Assembly (NCBI GenBank): GCA_040901795.1
Contig: JBBDYH010000121.1
Coordinates: forward strand, 1-64,000
DNA: 64,000 nucleotides
Source of the DNA: JBBDYH01 sp040901795
GTDB lineage: Bacteria > Planctomycetota > Planctomycetia > Pirellulales > JALHPA01
Direction of reading: 5' to 3'
In this document: one piece after another, positions 16,177 through 24,334 of the stretch
Layout: each line of letters starts with the position of its first letter
Numbering within the stretch: the first letter of the stretch is position 1
Position numbers and translations under genes: made by a program
The notes under the pieces: generated by a model
What the model saw: the letters and a program-made list of their open reading frames with translations, nothing else
The model's database searches: none
What the model was told of the DNA's origin: nothing

Positions 16177-16956
16177 CGCGGCGTCTCCTTTCTTCGTTGG
16201 GTTGCGCCCAATTACAGGGTACTGCTCCAGCTCGAGCACCGTGCCGCTGATGGGACGGCTTTCGTCAGAGAGCCAGTAGAGGGCGGCGACGGCGATTTCT
16301 TCGGGTTTCAGCAGGCGGCCGGAGGGAGCGGAAGTGCGATCGACTTTCTCGGGCCAGTCTTTGGGCAGACCGTCGGCGAGTTTGTAATGGTATTCGTTGG
16401 GAGTGAGCACCCAGCCGACGTTGAAGTGCGTCACCCGGATGCCGTCATAACAAAGTGCATCGGCCAGATTGCGAGACAGCGTCATCAGGCCGCCCTTGGA
16501 AATGCTGTAGGCCAGCAAGTTGCTTTCGCCGGAGTAGGCATTGATCGAGCCGATGTTAAGCACGCAGCCGCGTGACTGCTTGAGGTGCTCGTATGCGGCT
16601 TGCACCAGCAGCAGCGGCGCGCGGACGTTGATCGCCATCACGCGATCGAACATCGCCGCATCGGTGGACGAAAGGTCGCTGCGCACGACCCAGGCGGCAT
16701 TGTTTACCAGGCCATCGATTTTGCCGAAGGCGTCGAACGCAGCCTTGACGATGCGCGTCGCTGCGGCGGGATCGCTCAGGTCGTCGTTGTGAAAGGCCGT
16801 CTGCCCGGGAAACGCGGCCGCAATCGCTCGTCCGCGCTCAACGTCTCGGCCATGCAATAGCACGCGGGCGCCTTCTTGTAAGCACCGCCGTGCAATCGCC
16901 TCGCCGATGCCCGTCGTGCTGCCGGTGACTATGATGCTTTTGTCTTTTAATCGCAT
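16168..16956 (-). CDS. Short-chain dehydrogenase/reductase
   Basis: Seen: 262 residues from the ATG at 16956. Cofactor motif TGSTTGIG at 11-18, NNA at 85-87, Ser137, and the catalytic Tyr150-x3-Lys154. The frame is open upstream to 17064, but that extension would be translated from an intergenic inverted repeat, so the internal ATG is preferred. HGRD after strand 2 suggests NADPH rather than NADH (inferred). Downstream of an alcohol dehydrogenase gene on the same strand; both may act on one sugar or polyol. Confidence 0.88.
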   Translation of the reverse strand: MRLKDKSIIVTGSTTGIGEAIARRCLQEGARVLLHGRDVERGRAIAAAFPGQTAFHNDDLSDPAAATRIVKAAFDAFGKIDGLVNNAAWVVRSDLSSTDAAMFDRVMAINVRAPLLLVQAAYEHLKQSRGCVLNIGSINAYSGESNLLAYSISKGGLMTLSRNLADALCYDGIRVTHFNVGWVLTPNEYHYKLADGLPKDWPEKVDRTSAPSGRLLKPEEIAVAALYWLSDESRPISGTVLELEQYPVIGRNPTKKGDAATE

Positions 16957-16971
16957 GGATAGAAGTGTATT

Positions 16972-17044
16972 ACCGCCGAGGCGCGGAGACGCAGAGGGAT
17001 TGAATAAAACTCGTCCTTCTCTGCGCCTCCGCGACTCGGCGGTT
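16972..17044. repeat. Imperfect inverted repeat (CGCGGAGACGCAGAG family)
   Basis: Left arm ACCGCCGAGGCGCGGAGACG then CAGAGG; right arm TTCTCTGCGCCTCCGCGACT then CGGCGGTT; about 20 bases between. The same family occurs at 48704-48828. It separates the alcohol dehydrogenase stop from the SDR start. Confidence 0.7.
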
Positions 17045-17060
17045 CCATTAGTCGTATTCT

Positions 17061-18092
17061 TCATTCGGGCCGAAGAACGGCTTTGACGATTCTACCCGAG
17101 TGCATTTCTTCAAACGCCGTGTGCCACTCGTGCAAGGGCCAGACGCCGCCGACGATTTTGCTGACGTCCAGTATGCCAGTGGACAGCAGGCGGATCACGC
17201 GCTCCCAGATGGGCCAGTTGTGGCTGAAGCTGCCGCGGAGCGTGACATTCTTCTGCACGAGCGGGTCAAGCGAGAAACCGACGGGCGCCCGACCCCAGCC
17301 GACTTTGCTGATCCAACCGGCCGGCCGCACGATGTCGATCGCCAGCTTCAGCGTCTGCGAGATACCCGCGGCGTCCACGACGCCGTCGCAACCCAGCCCG
17401 TCCACCGCTCGGGCCCATTCTTCGACGCCGGTAGTGAGCGTTTCGCAGCCGTACTGCCGCGCGACTGCGAAGCGCTCCTTGTCGCGCTCCAAGCCGACCA
17501 CGGCCACTTCGGCCCCTTGCAGCCGGGCCATCGCCGCCGAGAGGACGCCGATCGGTCCGGGGCCGATCACCACGATACGATCGCCGGGTTTGACCCTGCC
17601 ATTCTCAACGACGGCATTGAAGGCTACACAGCATGGCTCCGTTAGTCCGGCTTTCTCGAACGGCAGCGTGTCGGGGAGATGGTGCAGGCAGCGTGACGGG
17701 ACGCGGACGTACCGCGTCATGGCCCCGTTCACGCCGTAGCCAAAGCCCTTCCGCGTGGGGTCAAGGTTGTAGAGGCCTTGCCGCGATAGGGGGTTGTCTG
17801 GGTCGATGACGGCGGCGGTTTCGCTGACCGCGCGGTCTCCCTCGCGGAAGCCTTTCACGCGGCGGCCGGTTTCGACCACCGTGCCGGCGAACTCGTGGCC
17901 CAATACGACCGGGTAGTTCACCGGCCAGCTATGTTCCGCGGTCCACTGGTGCAAGTCGCTGCCGCAGACGCCGACGGCGGCAACTTCCAACAGCACGTCG
18001 TCCTCGCCGATCTCCGGCCGGGGAATCTCGCGCACTTCGACGCTGTGTTTTTCCGGCCCGTAATTCACCACCGCCGCTTGACTCATGATCAT
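17061..18092 (-). CDS. Zinc-type medium-chain alcohol/polyol dehydrogenase
   Basis: Seen: 343 residues. Catalytic zinc ligands are visible as Cys43 in GVCGSDLH, His66-Glu67 in GHEFAG and a later acidic residue; NAD-binding GPGPIGVLSA follows. The usual four-cysteine structural zinc loop near residue 95 is absent ('AAVIDPDNPLSRQGLYNLDP' has none), as in sorbitol/xylitol dehydrogenase relatives. Known: this group oxidises secondary alcohols of polyols and sugar acids. Two alternative ATGs lie at 18092 and 18086; AAAGG stands before the first. Probably co-transcribed with SDR at 16168. Confidence 0.9.
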   Translation of the reverse strand: MIMSQAAVVNYGPEKHSVEVREIPRPEIGEDDVLLEVAAVGVCGSDLHQWTAEHSWPVNYPVVLGHEFAGTVVETGRRVKGFREGDRAVSETAAVIDPDNPLSRQGLYNLDPTRKGFGYGVNGAMTRYVRVPSRCLHHLPDTLPFEKAGLTEPCCVAFNAVVENGRVKPGDRIVVIGPGPIGVLSAAMARLQGAEVAVVGLERDKERFAVARQYGCETLTTGVEEWARAVDGLGCDGVVDAAGISQTLKLAIDIVRPAGWISKVGWGRAPVGFSLDPLVQKNVTLRGSFSHNWPIWERVIRLLSTGILDVSKIVGGVWPLHEWHTAFEEMHSGRIVKAVLRPE

Positions 18093-18106
18093 TGCCTTTT
18101 TTAATT

Positions 18107-18303
18107 AGCCACAGATGAACACGGATGAACACAGATAAAACGGATTTGCGTTAGCCGCGAATTCACGCGTATGGACGCGAATGGTTGAAATTAGGAATGC
18201 AGGAGAAACTCCGAATTGATCTCTGATTCGCGTCCATTCGCATCCATCCGCGGCCAATACTCCTTTCGTCGATATCTGTGTTCATCCGTGTTCATCTGTG
18301 GCT
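18107..18303. repeat. Element with perfect 30-bp inverted ends
   Basis: Left end AGCCACAGATGAACACGGAT then GAACACAGAT (18107-18136) is the exact reverse complement of 18274-18303. The 137-base interior holds nested inverted segments, e.g. ATGGACGCGAAT and ATTCGCGTCCAT. No open frame inside. It fills most of the gap between the alcohol dehydrogenase and the hexulose-phosphate-synthase-like gene. Confidence 0.85.
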
Positions 18304-18324
18304 GATAATTCCGCCTCTGTGGCT

Positions 18325-19038
18325 CTAACTTTGCTTGTGGCCGACTGGAACATCGCCATAGGCGTGGACGCGGTCGCAAATCAGGCGGAGGGAGCTTTCC
18401 AGGTCGCCCGCGGCGGTTTTGAATTGGTCGGCGTCGATCGTCAACGGCGCGCCAAGCACCACCAGCGGCGCCCCGTACTCCGGTGTGCGGATTGCCTGCT
18501 CGATCGAGAGACCGCCGACCGCTTGCACAGGCACGCTCACCGCCTCGACCACTTCGCGCAGCCGATCGAGCGGGCTGGGCATGCGCACGCCGCGTGCCGC
18601 AATTCCCCGGCGCTCGTCGTAGCCGATGTGGTGCACGATGTAGCCGCAGCCCAAATCCTCGAGCCACCGCGACGCAGCAACCATGTCGTCGGCGACCATG
18701 TTGTCCCCCATCACGCCGACGCCGAAGTCGCGGCCGGCTTTGACGACGCAGCGGATCGTCTCCTCATGGGCGCGGGCCATAACCACGACGTGCGTGGCCC
18801 CGGCCTTGGCCATCATCTCAGCCTCCAAATAACCGCCGTCCATGGTTTTGAGGTCGGCCACAATCGGCACGTCGGGGAACCGCTCGCGGAGTGCCCGGAC
18901 GCCGTTCATTCCCTCGGCAATAATCAGGGGCGTACCGGCTTCCAGCCAATCGACGCCCGCACGGAGCGCCATCTCGGCGGTGGCGAGAGCCTCGGCAATC
19001 GACGTAAGATCGAGCGAAATCTGGACAATAGGCCGCAT
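18325..19038 (-). CDS. Hexulose-6-phosphate synthase / OMP decarboxylase-family protein
   Basis: Seen: 237 residues from the ATG at 19038 (MRPIVQISLDL); an ATG four codons earlier is possible but lacks a ribosome site, whereas CAGGCGG precedes 19038. The family signature D62-x-K64-x2-D67 is in VADLKTMDGG. Known: this branch includes hexulose-6-phosphate synthase, which fixes formaldehyde onto ribulose 5-phosphate, and 3-keto-gulonate-6-phosphate decarboxylase; they are told apart by a few residues I cannot judge. No 6-phospho-3-hexuloisomerase is nearby. Confidence 0.82.
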   Translation of the reverse strand: MRPIVQISLDLTSIAEALATAEMALRAGVDWLEAGTPLIIAEGMNGVRALRERFPDVPIVADLKTMDGGYLEAEMMAKAGATHVVVMARAHEETIRCVVKAGRDFGVGVMGDNMVADDMVAASRWLEDLGCGYIVHHIGYDERRGIAARGVRMPSPLDRLREVVEAVSVPVQAVGGLSIEQAIRTPEYGAPLVVLGAPLTIDADQFKTAAGDLESSLRLICDRVHAYGDVPVGHKQS

Positions 19039-19087
19039 CCGCCTGAGCATAGAGGGGGTGCGCGGGGGATGTCAATTGAGCGGCGTA

Positions 19088-19117
19088 GTGTCTGGTGGCC
19101 TGGTGTCTGGTGGCCTG
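19088..19117. repeat. Two tandem copies of a 15-bp unit
   Basis: GTGTCTGGTGGCCTG occurs twice without spacing, followed by a partial third GTATCTCC. Directly upstream of the double-hairpin element at 19124. Confidence 0.7.
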
Positions 19118-19123
19118 GTATCT

Positions 19124-19183
19124 CCACGTGGGCGAGTCTCTCCTAGACTCGCATCCGCGTCTCGGAGAGACGCGGCCACGTGG
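19124..19183. repeat. 60-bp double-hairpin element bounded by CCACGTGG
   Basis: CCACGTGG at 19124-19131 and 19176-19183. Between them are hairpin 1 (GCGAGTCT/AGACTCGC, loop CTCCT) and hairpin 2 (CCGCGTCTC/GAGACGCGG, loop GGA). It lies upstream of the DUF1559 gene. It could affect transcript folding, but no regulator is known to me. Confidence 0.75.
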
Positions 19184-19303
19184 CGGGCCACTTTTTCCCA
19201 AAAACTATCGCACAACGGACCGAAAGCGGGTATATTCACGCTGGGATACAGTTCGAGGCGGTACTCTTCCAAATCCATTCTTCCTTTTCGTGGGGGACCA
19301 CCC

Positions 19304-20347
19304 ATGGTGACCCGTCTGCAGTTCGGTTCTCGTCTCGCCGCGCGACTTGCTGATCGCGCGTCTTTGGAACGGCGTCCACGCCGCGCGGGATTTACGCTCG
19401 TGGAGCTGTTGGTGGTGATCGCGATCATCGGCGTGCTGGTGGCGATTTTGCTGCCGGCGGTTCAGGCGGCCCGCGAGGCCGGCCGGCGGATGCAGTGCCG
19501 CAACAACCTGAAGCAATTAGCGCTGGGCGCCAACAACCACTTGGACGCCCACAAGTTCTTTCCGACCGGTGGCTGGGGTTGGGGCTGGGCTGGCGACCCG
19601 AACTATGGCTTCGGCCTGAATCAGCCCTCCGGATGGATGTACAACATTTTGCCGTTCATCGAGGAGCAGGCGGTACACGATCTTGGCAAGGGACTAGGCG
19701 AACCACAGCGGAGCGCGGCAATCAAGATTGCTATCGAAACCGTAATTCCGCTGTACTTCTGTCCGACGCGACGAACGGCACAATCGGTCGCGTTTGTCCA
19801 TGGCACGAATTACACCAATGCAAGACCACCGAATCGCCCCGTAACCGTGGGCCGGAATGACTACGTCGCATGTGCGGGAGATTTAGCCGTGCTGGCGGAG
19901 TGCTATGGACCGGCTACCTACCAAGAGGGCCTCACAGGGCACGGCTGCTGGAATAGCAGCAACAACAACAAGATGAACGGAATGAACGTCTTGCGGAACA
20001 GCGGATTGATCGGGCTCAAGAAGGTCACCGATGGCGTCTCGAAGACGATCTTGTTCGGCGAGAAATACCTGCAAGCGAGGACGGTCGAGACGACCGATCA
20101 TGACAACGATCAAGGTTGGAACCTGGGTCATGACCGCGACATCAACCGCTGGTGCGACCAGCCACCTTACAACGACGCGTTAGGACAGCCTTCGCGTTAT
20201 AGCGTCTTTGGCTCGGCGCATGCGGGCGGCATGCAGATCGCGATGGCCGACGGCTCGATACATACGATCCCTTACGAAATCGACCCGCTGATCTTCCGCC
20301 GGTTGGGAATCCGCAACGACGGGCTTCCAGCGCAGCTACCGCAGTAA
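19304..20347 (+). CDS. DUF1559 protein with prepilin-type N-terminus
   Basis: Seen: 347 residues. A basic leader ends RRPRRAG, followed by FTLVELLVVIAIIGVLVAIL: the type IV prepilin signal with cleavage after Gly29 and Glu at +5. Then comes 'AREAGRRMQCRNNLKQLALG', and near the C-terminus the H-x9-DG motif (HAGGMQIAMADG). Known: DUF1559 proteins occur in many copies in planctomycetes, are thought to be pseudopilin-like surface proteins, and need a prepilin peptidase. The ATG at 19304 follows GGGGGA; the frame is open upstream only through non-coding repeats. An intrinsic terminator follows. Confidence 0.93.
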   Translation: MVTRLQFGSRLAARLADRASLERRPRRAGFTLVELLVVIAIIGVLVAILLPAVQAAREAGRRMQCRNNLKQLALGANNHLDAHKFFPTGGWGWGWAGDPNYGFGLNQPSGWMYNILPFIEEQAVHDLGKGLGEPQRSAAIKIAIETVIPLYFCPTRRTAQSVAFVHGTNYTNARPPNRPVTVGRNDYVACAGDLAVLAECYGPATYQEGLTGHGCWNSSNNNKMNGMNVLRNSGLIGLKKVTDGVSKTILFGEKYLQARTVETTDHDNDQGWNLGHDRDINRWCDQPPYNDALGQPSRYSVFGSAHAGGMQIAMADGSIHTIPYEIDPLIFRRLGIRNDGLPAQLPQ

Positions 20348-20378
20348 GATTGCGCAGCGGTTAGGGACAAGTCTAATG

Positions 20379-20413
20379 CCGGGGCGCGAGACTACTCGCG
20401 CTCCGGTTTTTTT
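20379..20413 (+). terminator. Intrinsic terminator of the DUF1559 gene
   Basis: Stem CCGGGGCGCGAG / CTCGCGCTCCGG (12 bp with one G-U pair), loop ACTA, followed by seven T residues (20407-20413). It lies 31 bases after the stop and before the convergent gene ending at 20431. Confidence 0.88.
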
Positions 20414-20430
20414 GCGCACGCTCGCTTGCC

Positions 20431-20859
20431 CTAGCGCCGATCGAAGAGCTTCCGCTTCAGAGCGATCAGCTCAGCGGCCCGCGGGGAGAGTTCCGGGTGC
20501 GCACTTGCCAGATCGAAGAGATCGGGACGCAAAAAGAGGCAAGCCGGCAGCGGGATGTTGATATAGCTCGCGGCCTGATTGAGCAGCCAACGCTCGCGGA
20601 AGTTCAAACTATGCGCGGCCGCCAGCTTACGAAACAGTTGCTTGGGATTGTGGTACGCGGACCGGCCTTCGCGCCACGACGCAAAGCGGGAAAGGACGAA
20701 GAAGAGCCCGACCACGGCTGCGCCCGCCACCACCACGATGGCGATGTCTTTGATGCTCAGCTTCGCCTGGTCGCCGCGGAAGCCACCGCCCAACTCGCGG
20801 AGGGTGTCGCCACGGTCGGCGAAGAGAGTGGGCAGGTACGTTGAAAAGTTAAGTGGCAT
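20431..20859 (-). CDS. Small single-pass membrane protein of unknown function
   Basis: Seen: 142 residues from the ATG at 20859; the frame extends upstream only through palindromic repeats. Residues about 36-57 (IAIVVVAGAAVVGLFFVLSRF) are a membrane helix. The cytosolic part, 'NPKQLFRKLAAAHSLNFRERWLLNQAA', then 'CLFLRPDLFD' and 'ELIALKRKLF', is a helical pattern that I recall from planctomycete proteins linked to PilZ-type proteins, but no PilZ gene is in view. It lies 118 bases downstream of the HEAT-repeat gene on the same strand. Confidence 0.65.
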   Translation of the reverse strand: MPLNFSTYLPTLFADRGDTLRELGGGFRGDQAKLSIKDIAIVVVAGAAVVGLFFVLSRFASWREGRSAYHNPKQLFRKLAAAHSLNFRERWLLNQAASYINIPLPACLFLRPDLFDLASAHPELSPRAAELIALKRKLFDRR

Positions 20860-20885
20860 GATTGCAGAAGCGTGTTTCAACCCAA

Positions 20886-20976
20886 AGGAGGGTGGGCTAT
20901 GCCCACCTGAAACGGCTCGCTGGTGGGCGGAGCCCACCCTACTCCCTAATCCTGGTGGGCGGAGCCCACCCTACGG
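20886..20976. repeat. Three GTGGGC-GCCCAC hairpins
   Basis: GTGGGC-TAT-GCCCAC, then two copies of TGGTGGGCGGAGCCCACCCTA. They separate the HEAT-repeat gene from the small membrane-protein gene. A related hairpin, GTGGGCC/GGCCCAC, lies at 59320-59343. Confidence 0.75.
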
Positions 20977-20977
20977 T

Positions 20978-22603
20978 TCATGTCACGGTCTCCTGCCACG
21001 GCGGCGCGGGGGGTAAGACGATCGGCGGGGTGGTCGGCTGCTTCAACGTTTTCAGGCTGGCTTCCGCCGCCTCGCGCACCGTCAGGCTGGTGTCGTTGAG
21101 CGCCTCGCGGAGCGCGTCGTGCGTGTCGTGCGTGTCACACGGCGCGAGCACCCGCGCGGTCTCGGCGCGCACCAGGTGGTCTTCATCCAGCAGCCGTTCG
21201 TGCAGGTCATATTCGATCCGGGCGACCAGGCCCATTGCCGCCGACATCGAAAGAGCCCGCAGGCGGCGGCTGCGCGCCGGCGAGCGAAGCTCCTCGAGCA
21301 ACAGCGGCACGGCTTCGGCATCGACTTTGGCGACCATCTCGCCCGTGCTGCGGCGGACCTCTTCGTCGAGCATGTCGTACGCAGCCACGTACCGCTTGAA
21401 GCTGAACTCGGAGAGGCTTTCGCGAGCGGCGACACGAACGACGGCATGGGGGCTCTCGAGCAACTCGATGAGTTTGCCGACGGCGCCGGGGATGCTGCGG
21501 TGGCGAAGCTGCGGGACGATCCTGGCTTGGACCTCGGGGTCGGAATCGAGCAAGGCCCGCATGGCCAGCGTGTTGGCTTCGGCGCCGTTGAAGGGCGCGA
21601 GCGCTTCGGCTGCGGCAATTCGGCCGGCGGGCTTACCGCGGAGCAACAGCGCTTCGAGCATTTTGAAAACGGCGCGGCGATTCACGCCCGAGCGCACGGC
21701 CAAGGCGACGGCTGCGCGTTGTCCGGCGTCGTCGAGCCGCTGCACGACCGCTTCTTCGCTTTGCAGCCAGGCAATGTTCTCGATGCGGCGGAGATTGTGG
21801 GCCACGGCGGGCGACGGCTCGCTGCCAACTTTGCGAAGCAGGCATTCGACGAATTTGTCGTCGTGCCGGTAGGCCAACAGCGTCATGACCGCGGAGGGGG
21901 CGTGCGGATCGTCAAGGAAACTCAACACCAGCCGCATCACACCCGGACGGGGACTGTGCGTAAGCATGTCGGCCAGCGGCAGGTAATTGCCGTTGCGGGG
22001 ATCGGAGAGAATCGCCTTGAGTGTGGGGTTGTCGCGGTTGGCCAAGAGCAGGAACGACTCCAGCACCGCGACAACGCGATGGCGGTTGTAGCGCAACAAC
22101 GATTGCTCCAAGACACCGACGACTTGCTGGCGGAGGCGCTGCGGATCGCGGCGGTTGTACGGATCGGCTGGGGCATTGAGCTCCTGGTAGAGCAGTTCGG
22201 CGAGCTGCAAGAGCGTGTGCGCAGCCAGGCCGCGGTTCGGATTCGTTTCGTCTTCGGCCGCGTTGATCAGGGCGGGCGCAAGCTCGTAGTCGCGAAACTG
22301 CAACAGCAGCTCGCAGCCATTTTTGCAGAGCTGGACTTCGGTCGAGAGAACGGCGTCGCGGATGGCGATCGACATGCGGCCGCGATATTCGCTGACCAGC
22401 GCGCGCCAGGCGTCGTCGAATGTGTGCAGCCGGCCGACGGCGAAGCGCTGCGCCTCGAGGCAGCCGCGGTGCATCAGCGCCCGCAGGGCGCCGTCGCGGA
22501 TGTTTGGCTCGTGCGAGTCGAGCGCGGGGAGCAGCACGGCGTCGGCGGATTCGTTGCGCGACGCGGCGAGCAGTTCGAGTGTGATGTCGAGCGGAGAGGT
22601 CAC
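20978..22603 (-). CDS. HEAT-repeat protein
   Basis: Seen: about 541 residues built almost wholly of paired helices in the HEAT/armadillo pattern, e.g. 'PNIRDGALRALMHRG', 'TNPNRGLAAHTLLQLAELL', 'DPEVQARIVPQLRH', 'HAVVRVAARESLSEFS', 'DHLVRAETARVLAPC' and 'SLTVREAAEASLKTL'. No signal or membrane segment. Inferred: a cytoplasmic scaffold or binding platform; the partner may be the membrane protein encoded next. Start uncertain: GTG at 22603 and TTG at 22627 are in frame and neither has a clear ribosome site. Confidence 0.82.
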   Translation of the reverse strand: MTSPLDITLELLAASRNESADAVLLPALDSHEPNIRDGALRALMHRGCLEAQRFAVGRLHTFDDAWRALVSEYRGRMSIAIRDAVLSTEVQLCKNGCELLLQFRDYELAPALINAAEDETNPNRGLAAHTLLQLAELLYQELNAPADPYNRRDPQRLRQQVVGVLEQSLLRYNRHRVVAVLESFLLLANRDNPTLKAILSDPRNGNYLPLADMLTHSPRPGVMRLVLSFLDDPHAPSAVMTLLAYRHDDKFVECLLRKVGSEPSPAVAHNLRRIENIAWLQSEEAVVQRLDDAGQRAAVALAVRSGVNRRAVFKMLEALLLRGKPAGRIAAAEALAPFNGAEANTLAMRALLDSDPEVQARIVPQLRHRSIPGAVGKLIELLESPHAVVRVAARESLSEFSFKRYVAAYDMLDEEVRRSTGEMVAKVDAEAVPLLLEELRSPARSRRLRALSMSAAMGLVARIEYDLHERLLDEDHLVRAETARVLAPCDTHDTHDALREALNDTSLTVREAAEASLKTLKQPTTPPIVLPPAPPWQETVT

Positions 22604-22844
22604 GTTAACGCGCTGCGATCGAGGCAACGGTTTTGGGCGTCACACGGTCAAGCGAGGGGTTTCCCTAGACAACCATAGGTTGCATAAACGCGACGTAATC
22701 GCCGGAGGACCGTATGGAAAGTAGCCCAGCGCGACAGCTTGATTTTGGGCCGCCGCGGCACCACACTAAGGGGCAGGAAACGAGGCGGCAGAACCTAATC
22801 GACGACATAACCGCGCCAAGAGTTTTGATCGATATTTTCAACAC

Positions 22845-22866
22845 AGCCTAAAGGCTGAACTCCAAC
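22845..22866. repeat. Copy of the GAACTCCAAC dispersed repeat
   Basis: AGCCTAAAGGCTGAACTCCA followed by AC: palindromic core AGCC-TAAA-GGCT then GAACTCCAAC, as at 11677 and 27335. It lies just before the gene at 22884. Confidence 0.6.
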
Positions 22867-22883
22867 GCTGAACCCCGAACCCT

Positions 22884-23150
22884 ATGTCCGTACCCACCGA
22901 AGCGCCTGAATTGCTCAACCAGGAGTTCTTGGAGATTCGCGCGCGGCTGTTGCAGGTCGCGGCAGCTTTGGACCGGCTCGAACGAGCGGAGGGGGACGTG
23001 TCGCGCGACAAGCGACGGATGGATCTCGACCGCGCGATACGCGTGCTGTTGGAATCCGGATCCGACCGCGCTGCGAAGCTACAGATGATCTTCTCGTTGC
23101 CGTATGATCGGGACTGGAAGACGACTTTGGGTATGAATGGAAAGAAATGA
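22884..23150 (+). CDS. Small conserved helical protein of unknown function
   Basis: Seen: 88 residues, no signal; 'LLNQEFLEIRARLLQVAAALDRLERAEG' (about 10-37) is one long amphipathic helix, then 'DKRRMDLDRAIRVLLESGSD' and 'LQMIFSLPYDRDWKTTLGM'. Inferred: a small cytoplasmic protein, possibly a partner of the TatD-like hydrolase 141 bases downstream, the two being separated by a repeat. I know no characterised homologue. Confidence 0.65.
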   Translation: MSVPTEAPELLNQEFLEIRARLLQVAAALDRLERAEGDVSRDKRRMDLDRAIRVLLESGSDRAAKLQMIFSLPYDRDWKTTLGMNGKK

Positions 23151-23250
23151 CCAATGACCAATGACCAATCACCAATGTCCAAGCACCAATGACCAAATCA
23201 GTCGGCGCTGAATCTATTGGTCATTGGGATTTGGTCATTGGTCATTGACT
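23148..23250. repeat. ACCAATG / CATTGGT inverted repeat
   Basis: Spaced ACCAATGACCAATGACCAAT-type units on the left side and TTGGTCATTGGGATTTGGTC-type units on the right, around about 20 unrelated bases. The left end overlaps the stop of the 88-residue gene. Confidence 0.7.
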
Positions 23251-23291
23251 CGCTCACCCCTCACCCTCACCCCTCACAAATCACTCTGCCC

Positions 23292-24197
23292 ATGGACTAC
23301 TTCGATCCGCACATCCACATGGTCTCGCGGACCACGGACGATTACGAAACCTTGGCCAAGATGGGCTGCGTGGGGATGAGCGAGCCGGCGTTTTGGGCGG
23401 GCTTTGACCGGGGCAGCGTCGACGCGTTCCGCGATTACTTCCGCCAGCTCACGCAGTTCGAGCCGAAGCGCGCGGGCTGGTATCACGTGCAGCACTACAC
23501 CTGGCTGTGCATCAACGCCAAGGAGGCGGAGAATGTGCGGCTCAGCCGCGAAGTCATCGCCATGATTCCCGAGTTCATTAACCAGCCGGGCGTGCTGGGG
23601 ATCGGCGAAATTGGGCTGAATAAGAACACGCGCAACGAGTCGATCGTGTTCATGGAGCACGTGCAGTTGGCCGAGACGCTCGACGAACAGATTCTGATCC
23701 ATACGCCGCACTTGGAAGACAAGTATCCCGGCACGATGATGATCCTTGACATGCTCGGGGACTTTTCGGGCTTGGACCGCAACCGCGTGCTGGTCGATCA
23801 CGTCGAGGAGCACACAATTCGGCCGGTGCTCGAGCAAGGCTATTGGGCAGGCATGACGTTGTATCCGGTGAGCAAGTGTACGCCCGAGCGTGCCGTGGAC
23901 ATGATCGAGATGTATGGCCCCGAGCGTTTGATGGTGAATAGCGCGGGCGACTGGGGGCCCTCGAAGCCGACGGCGGTGCCGGACTTCATCCTGGCGATGC
24001 GGAAGCGCGGGCATCCGGAGTCGTTGATCCGCAAGATCGTGTACGAGAACCCGCTGGAGTTTTTCAGCCAGAGCCGGAACTTCCGGTTTACGCCGCGTGA
24101 CGGTACGCCGGTCATCGAGCACGATCCTGCCAGCCGCGACGGCGCCCATGCCGCGGCGGCGGGCGAAGGAGCGGCGCTGCCGCGCATGCCGCGGTGA
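23292..24197 (+). CDS. TatD-like metal-dependent hydrolase
   Basis: Seen: 301 residues from the ATG at 23292; the open frame before it runs through the ACCAATG repeat. Amidohydrolase-type metal motifs are visible: DPHIHMVSRTT near the N-terminus, 'GIGEIGLNK' with its glutamate, 'ILIHTPH', 'VLVDHVEEH', and 'VNSAGDWGPS' with the late aspartate. Known: TatD enzymes are Mg-dependent deoxyribonucleases, but this branch resembles the EboB-type TatD relatives of unknown substrate; no other ebo genes are in the window. Ala/Arg-rich tail. Confidence 0.83.
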   Translation: MDYFDPHIHMVSRTTDDYETLAKMGCVGMSEPAFWAGFDRGSVDAFRDYFRQLTQFEPKRAGWYHVQHYTWLCINAKEAENVRLSREVIAMIPEFINQPGVLGIGEIGLNKNTRNESIVFMEHVQLAETLDEQILIHTPHLEDKYPGTMMILDMLGDFSGLDRNRVLVDHVEEHTIRPVLEQGYWAGMTLYPVSKCTPERAVDMIEMYGPERLMVNSAGDWGPSKPTAVPDFILAMRKRGHPESLIRKIVYENPLEFFSQSRNFRFTPRDGTPVIEHDPASRDGAHAAAAGEGAALPRMPR

Positions 24198-24202
24198 GGT
24201 TA

Positions 24203-24319
24203 TGGAGTGCGGAGACTCGTCGCCGCTTTCTTTTTCAAATAGCGTTTTAGGCCAAATGACGTTTTTCGAGTATTCAGGCCTGATTGAAATCCAAAGCGGT
24301 GACGAGTCGCCGCACTCCA
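24203..24319. repeat. 117-bp element with inverted ends (TGGAGTGCGG family)
   Basis: The left end TGGAGTGCGGAGACTCGTCG is the near-exact inverse of the right end CGACGAGTCGCCGCACTCCA-like sequence (24301-24319), and CCGCTTT/AAAGCGG continue the pairing. A single left-end copy lies at 2911-2947. Present directly between the TatD-like gene and the DUF1080-ThuA gene. Confidence 0.8.
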
Positions 24320-24334
24320 CCTAACAGGTGACAA

